Source: Procambarus clarkii
Taxonomy: Eukaryota; Arthropoda; Malacostraca; Decapoda; Cambaridae
Length of the DNA stretch: 64,000 bases
Direction of reading: 5' to 3'
NCBI RefSeq assembly: GCF_040958095.1
Contig: NC_091152.1
Coordinates: 20,246,744-20,310,743, forward strand
The position numbers and the translations under genes were made by a program. The notes under the pieces were generated by a model that worked only from the letters and a program-made list of their open reading frames with translations, did not search any database and was not told where the DNA came from. This document shows positions 58,415 through 64,000 of the stretch, one piece after another (the first letter of the stretch is position 1; each line of letters opens with the position of its first letter).

Positions 58415-58936
58415 CTTAAAATAGGATTCCAACGGTTGCTGGAGAATAAAAGGCCTAAGGATGAGCGAGGGGCAGAGAGCTCCAACAAGTGTCTCCACTG
58501 TACTCTCGGGAAGAAGTGTACAGACCAACGCTGACCACCAGCGAGGACAACAATTAAAGTAAGCGGTAAAGAAACTGTGTGATGATCTGCGTCACGTGGC
58601 CACTTTCTGTTTTTGCCCTCAATCAATAGATGGCGCTGTCGATGGACCTGTCACCACAGTCAAATTAGAAGCTTTATTCCCTAAATGGTTGTACATTTAT
58701 AATTAAGAAAGTTTATATAATATTACAGTACATTAATTACATGCCATAATAACATTATAGCAAGTAGACATTGTCATTATCAGAATCTTAAACTGTATTA
58801 CAGATGGTGAAACATCAGAGATTTGTACAGTTGAACAAGGACTTTCTTTTCCTTAAGTCAAACGTTGGTTTTACTATTCCCAGGGTTTGGTTGGCCATTA
58901 TTTTCAGGTTCTACCTTTTGGGCAACTTTTAAAGCC

Positions 58937-59076
58937 AGCAGGCTTACAGAGACAAGCCGCCTGTAGAGAGCCAGCAGGCTTACAGAGCCAAGCCGCCTGT
59001 AGAGAGCCAGCAGGCTTACAGAGACAAGCCGCCTGTAGAGAGCCAGCAGGATTACAGAGACAAGCCGCCTGTAGAG
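58937..59076. repeat. 36-bp minisatellite, array 4 (4 units)
   Basis: Duplicate of 31340-31479 with the same unit variants. Confidence 0.9.
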
Positions 59077-59288
59077 TAAAAAGAGCGGGAAAGGAAGCCG
59101 TGTGACAGTATAGGCGAGAATCGCCCCTTGGCATCAAAGCAGGAATTATTACCTGTAGCAATTGCCATTGTAGACGAGTTTGGGATATTGTAACCTATAC
59201 ATGTTTGGGTGACATTACCAAAGAGTTTAGTTTGTTGTTTAATAGACACGGGTACAGCAGTCTGATATTGTAAGTGTAATGACGTGTT

Positions 59289-59999
59289 GTTGGTTAGTTC
59301 CAAGGGGTTGTCATAGCCAGGGGGTGGTAATGGGGGGACGAGCTCCCATGACCTATAAAATGCTCCTATACGGCATGCGTCTCCAATAGCCCCTGACAAC
59401 CAAGTCCAACTCCTGGCCTGCATGGGTGGCTTAGTCTTTAAGTCCGGCGGAACTGCTTTTACCGACAGGAGAAGGGGCGAGACGGGCCTCTGGCGCCTTA
59501 AAACCAGCTGCTCCGGGTAGATGGGACTCGATAGCCTGGGAAGGCAGCCCATCTAGGGGAAGGAAAACCCTGATTTTAAACCTTCGCTGCCTTGCGGCCA
59601 TACCTCCTTTTTGGGAAAGGTTTCAGGAGTCAACCTCGAGGAAAAATCCAGAGTTGGAGCCCCTAAGGCAGTTTATTGTTGACGTCGACCTCGTTCTGGC
59701 AGCTCCTGCGACGGTGCTGGAACCATGTGTATTGGCATTTGCCTTTCTATTGGATAATGTCAGCAACGTGGAGAGGGGGGACCTGCTGCATGGGTAAGTA
59801 AATAAGTAATTATCAAAAGAAGGCACCAAACCGGGAAGGCTATGTAGCACCATCAAAAACGCAAAATAATCAGAGGGCGCTAAATATCACCATGCTGCAT
59901 GGGTAACAGCTTCTCCTCCTTATCTAGCTACCCAGGCTTTGCGCCCTGTCAGGGCGCAACTCCATAGTCTTCCGAGACTGAAGGATGCCTACTACTACT
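59289..59999 (+). mobile_element. (TAC)n-tailed element, unit 2
   Basis: Duplicate of 31692-32402 with AATGACGTGTT at 59278-59288 and 60000-60010. It was therefore present before the segmental duplication. Confidence 0.8.
59798..59892 (-). mobile_element. 95-bp LINE A-type tail insertion, unit 2
   Basis: Duplicate of 32201-32295 with TGCTGCATGGGTAA at both ends, nested in the (TAC)n element. Confidence 0.9.
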
Positions 60000-60248
60000 A
60001 ATGACGTGTTATGAGAGCTGAGACGAGGCCTGGAGCAGACAGCAGAGTGAGACCGGGGGTGGGGGTGTGTAGAGCTCCGATGCGGGACGAGAGCGAGTCT
60101 TCTCTGTGGCCAGGCTGTAGCGTCTTGCAAGAGTAGGAAACTAGACTCGAGTGTTAAATTGTTGTGAGTGAATGTGATGGTGTTGAACACCTGAAGTATA
60201 TACAGAACGTCAGTCACTGAACCGCTGCTGGAGTGACTGTCGACGCTC

Positions 60249-60387
60249 CTGTTGTTGTTGTTGTCTTAGATTCAGCTACTCAGAACAATATGTTCCAAGC
60301 AGCGCGGGCTGTGGTGAGCCCGTAAGTGGAGGCTCTTCGGAGCCATTATCTGTATCAATAGATAATACTAGAGATCTGGGGATGGAT
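60249..60387 (-). mobile_element. (AAC)n-tailed retroelement fragment, interval 4
   Basis: Duplicate of 32652-32790. Confidence 0.55.
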
Positions 60388-60615
60388 GATAAGGGTCTTC
60401 ATGGTGGTTTTCAGCCCTGGAAAGCTGGCTGTACCAGTTATGGAGCTGGTGAGGTTAGTGTAGACCTCTAGGTTTTCCGTTTTTTTTTTGCATGAGACTT
60501 TGGCTGAGCCGTGCTGTCGTTGGAGTTTTGCGAGGTGGTCTCCATGAGGAGTTCTTGTACGGAGTAGGTGTCGTAATTGTGGTGCGGCGGTTACGAGTTA
60601 GAAGATGACAGGTTA

Positions 60616-63600
60616 CGACCTGCAACGGGTCCGCCACAAGAGTACCACGGGTGTAAAGGACCGGCGAGACATCAGGAACGAACTTACCCGCAATCTTGCG
60701 GACACGCTTCCATATCAGCGGCAGAGGAGTTTCGGACGTAATGGTGGAAACATAAGACTTCCAACACTCACGCTTAGCTGTACGAATGGTCAGCGTCGAA
60801 GATGGTGTCATGAGAAAGGAGGAGGGCGCGAGGGAGAGGTCTGAGAGAGCAGTACGGAGGGTAAATAGGTTGTAGTCCGCCTTAGTAAACTGCCACCTAG
60901 GGAAGGAGAGGGGAGGGTGAAAAGAGAAAAAGGCAACAAGGATGGGGAAAATGGTCACTGCCATGGAGGTCATCAAGAACCCGAAACGTGAAATCCAAGT
61001 AAAGAGACGACGAGCAGAGAGAAAGATCAAGACAGGAAAGGGTGCGAGACCGAGAGTCCAAATGAGTGAGCTCACGAGAATTCAGAAGAGACAGGAAGGA
61101 AGAGAGGATGAACGGTTTGAGAAGGCGACCCCGGGTGTTTGTCAGGCTATGGCTCCAGAGGGAATGTCGACAATTAAAATCACCCAGCAGGAGCACCGAC
61201 TCTGGCAAAGAGTTCATTGGGTGCTTAAGATGGGTAAAAGAAAGAGGGACATTTAGAGGGAGATAAATGGAACAAACCATGTACTATTTACGCACAAAGA
61301 CAAGTGCAACAGAACATTGGAGAGGCGACAGAAAAAGCAAAGGGGGACGAAGGGAACATCAGAACGGTTCAAGAGAGCAGAGAAGAGGAACGCGGGAGGG
61401 AGGGTTGTGGAGAGGGGGGGAGAAAGGAATAGTCAGGGAAGCGACCAGGACGAGCACCAAGCATCGGCTCCTGGAGACAGACACAAAGGGGCTAAAACTT
61501 CGAAATCCTTAGTTGGCATAATATTCGCGAATATTCCATTGAAGAATAGACATCGACAATAAGAGAAAGGACAGCAACAGAGGACAATGGAGCGAGTGTG
61601 TCGGAGGCAGGGGGCGAGGAAGAATGTGAAGCCTTCTTACCCGCCGGAGAGGAGGGAGAGGAGAGGAGTCAGGCTTATGGTTCCGACTCAAAGAGACCGG
61701 CATCCCAGCAGTGTACCAGGCAACAGATTCAAGCGTCTCACCGGGAGCAGCAGAACGATTGCAAAAACGATGGCCGCTGGGAGAGTGATGGACATCAGCT
61801 CGCACTGACAGCCGGCGTGGAGAGCTAAGAGATGGGGGAGAAGGATAGGAAGGAGGATAGGAGGGAGACGAAGAAGACAGGAGACGAGATAGACTGGGTA
61901 GAAAGGGGAACCCCCAGACAGAACCATGAGGGGGACTAGCGTAGAACTGAAAGGAACAGAGGCGGCGGCGGTGGGCGTGTCTGAGTAAGGCCAGGAAACG
62001 ATTGAGAGACCGAGGAAGGTGGGAAAGACGAGGAGAAAAAGAGCGCAATACACGAGCATAAGAGACCAGCGAAAAGGGGGAAGACAGCGAACCTGGCGCC
62101 TCACCTCAGGAAAAGACAAACGGTCCCAGTGCTTCTAGTTGAGGTCGACTGCCTCAAGCTTGTAATGTATACACACGCTTAAGAAGGTAGGGTGGGCCTC
62201 ACCGCAATTGAGGCAGAGAGCTTGGGAAGAAGTGCACTCCGACTTAGTGACCTGCGTCCCCACACAAGGGACAGACAGCACTGGAGCACCCGAGGGCACC
62301 ATGCCCAAACCTCCAGCACTTATTACAGAGCCGAGGAGAGGGAATGTACTCCTGGACAGAGCACCTGGCACCAGCAAGAATGACAGAGGGCGGAAGGGTC
62401 CTACCATCAAAGATAATCTTCAAAACCCGAAGGGGCTGACGGCGACGACCACGAGGGGGACGAGTAAATGTATCTACCTGGAGGACAGAATGGCCTTTGG
62501 CTTAGAGAATATGCCAATTATCACCGTGATAGTCCTGCAGATTCCTAACACCGGTCGCAACATGGGGTAGGAGGAGAAGTGCCAACACTGGCATTCAACC
62601 GAGCGGTCTTCGAGACCCGAACAGGGGTCTTGCCACGGCAGGACAAGGCGGCCAAGCAGGTGGCTGCATCCTGAAAAGGAGCAGCATTGACACGTACCGA
62701 GACGGGTGGGGGTTGAAAGTAACAGGCATCTACTGAATCAAGGTGTCTATGGAGGGAAAAATCGTCAGGTGGTGTAGAATCCAGAGGGAGGAGATCAAAG
62801 TATTTGGCCCACGAAGCGGGACCAAACAAGGCCTGGTACACATCAGTATGGGGAGGGATCGCGCAAGTGTGGCCATCACATGGACGGAGTTGAGAACCCC
62901 CCCCCCCCCCCTCCAAGAGAGAAAGAAGGTTAAAAGGCATTGTCACAATTAGAGTGAGCCGTGCGAGGGGAAAGAGGTGGTCACCACTGGGGGAGTGACT
63001 CGAACCAACCACAGGGAGAGGGAGGGAGAGCAGAGGGAAGTAGTCAGGAGGGTCAAAAGAGGAGCAAGGTCGGGGCCCAATTCAGCGGGAGCTACAGAGC
63101 CCGGTCTTCCAACACGATCCGACTCTGGGGGAAGGGGGAGGGCTGTTGCCCACCCCATGAGCAGAAGGCGCAAGAGGAACAGAATGAGACATGAAACAAG
63201 CGAATACTTTCATTCACGAATGGGTCCCCCTCCCACACTCACCACAGAGCCACATTAAGAGGCAGGACACAAAAGTGCCTCTCGTCACGCGAACCCCAAG
63301 GGGGGGGGGGGCCCCCTTGCCGGGGCCCCCCTTGGGGTTCGTCGTGACTATACGCCCCACAAACGCAACCTTAAGAACCGTCAGTCCGTTGAGATCAGAT
63401 TCAGTGACCAAAGGATTGACAATAAAAGGGTCCTCTCGCTCGAGCCGTTTGGTACTACAGTTCTATTGGTGCAAGAATATGCCGCCTCAAACACCCGGGC
63501 ATCAAAACAAAAGGCCAAAAATAATAAACAGGCAAAGGTTGGTGGGAAGTGACAATTAGAATGGAGAAGGAAAAGGGAAAGTCGTCCAGCAGAATTCGCG

Positions 63601-63718
63601 AGGACAGCAGCAGGAACACAAGGATACAAAAGGACAGAGGACTGTCCCAAGGAGCATCACTCCAACATCCGCCCACCAAGCCCCCTCACGGCAGCAGCGA
63701 GCCAGACAGGGACGGGGG
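60616..63718 (-). mobile_element. LINE B copy 4 (degraded, uninterrupted)
   Basis: Minus-strand LINE B equivalent to copy 2 (33019-35184 plus 41492-42344) but without LINE A2. It keeps ORF1 sequence at 62590-62695 that copy 2 has lost. Endonuclease remnant, ORF1 remnant and leader are in order; RT is missing. There are many breaks. Confidence 0.85.
62855..62868. other. Empty target site of LINE A2
   Basis: GGGATCGCGCAAGT occurs once, running straight into GTGGCCATCAC, which is what the LINE A2 locus would look like before insertion. Confidence 0.95.
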
Positions 63719-64000
63719 TGTCAAATAAACAAGCATTCTGTAAAGTACTTTATTTCCAAGTAAATGAAGTCTAGATAATGATCTGGCACTTTCCTTATAC
63801 ATTTGTAACAAAGGTAATTTATAGAGGAGCTCAAGGCACTAAACTAAAAATTTAATAATTAAAAATTTAAAAAACCAGCACACAAGACCAAGTAACTTGC
63901 TCTACCAATAAAGTCAACTTAATTCTTGTTCCCTTTCAATAATGGCAAAACTTTCAAATTCTAAACATTTCACATTAGTCTGCCTAGTAGATGACCGCTC
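63719..64000 (-). other. Gene copy 5, partial 3' UTR
   Basis: AATAAA at 63749-63754 and the first 280 bp of a 3' UTR matching the copy 3 sublineage (TTCCAAGTAAATGAAGTC). The gene continues beyond the window. Confidence 0.75.

Larger units (their letters stand above)
48005..64000. repeat. Segmental duplication, unit 2 (to window end)
   Basis: Near-identical repeat of 20442 onwards, minus the 6.3-kb LINE A2. It contains LINE B copy 3, gene copy 4 (partner of copy 2), LINE B copy 4 and the start of copy 5 (partner of copy 3). An example of the few differences is A at 23825 against C at 51388. Confidence 0.9.

Overview
This is a eukaryotic, intron-bearing, repeat-rich window, probably from a decapod crustacean. 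That guess rests on tRNA-derived SINEs and an (AAC)n-tailed repeat that I recognise from decapod DNA by memory, plus I-superfamily LINEs; no database search was possible. There are no bacterial features and no virus-like elements that I can recognise.

Layout. Positions 1-3.9 kb are flanking DNA: a 41-bp minisatellite, a 24-bp minisatellite, a tRNA-derived SINE, an ACC microsatellite and a possible 3' terminal exon on the + strand. From 3.9 kb to the end there is a tandem array. Each unit carries, from left to right on the + strand, a 36-bp minisatellite, an old degraded LINE (here 'LINE B', minus strand) and one minus-strand host gene whose poly(A) signal lies about 30 bp from the LINE B 5' end. 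Four complete gene copies end at about 14.3, 24.6, 42.3 and 52.2 kb, and a fifth begins at 63.7 kb. The host gene encodes a protein of about 806-991 residues. It has an acidic N-terminus, a Gly/Ala/Ser/Thr repeat, a very basic probable nuclear-localisation segment, a decapeptide repeat made by a 30-bp coding minisatellite, and a unique C-terminus. I do not recognise the family. Two further downstream exons (E4, E5) have good splice sites and are conserved in every copy.

Two nearly full-length young LINEs ('LINE A', about 6.29 kb, ORF1 plus EN-RT-RNaseH ORF2, I superfamily) sit inside paralogous LINE B copies with clear target-site duplications: 7208-13494 and 35185-41477. Their insertion sites are only about 41 bp apart in LINE B coordinates.

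A second-order duplication is superimposed. From about 20.44 kb rightwards the sequence recurs almost identically from about 48.00 kb rightwards (offset 27.56 kb). The second copy lacks the 35.2-41.5 kb LINE and shows its uninterrupted target at 62855-62868. Gene copy 3 is a chimera at this junction. The pattern fits recent unequal crossing-over, or two haplotypes wrongly assembled in tandem. Nested insertions give a relative chronology: LINE B, gene amplification, a 711-bp (TAC)n-tailed element, a 95-bp LINE tail inside it, the 27.6-kb duplication, then LINE A2.
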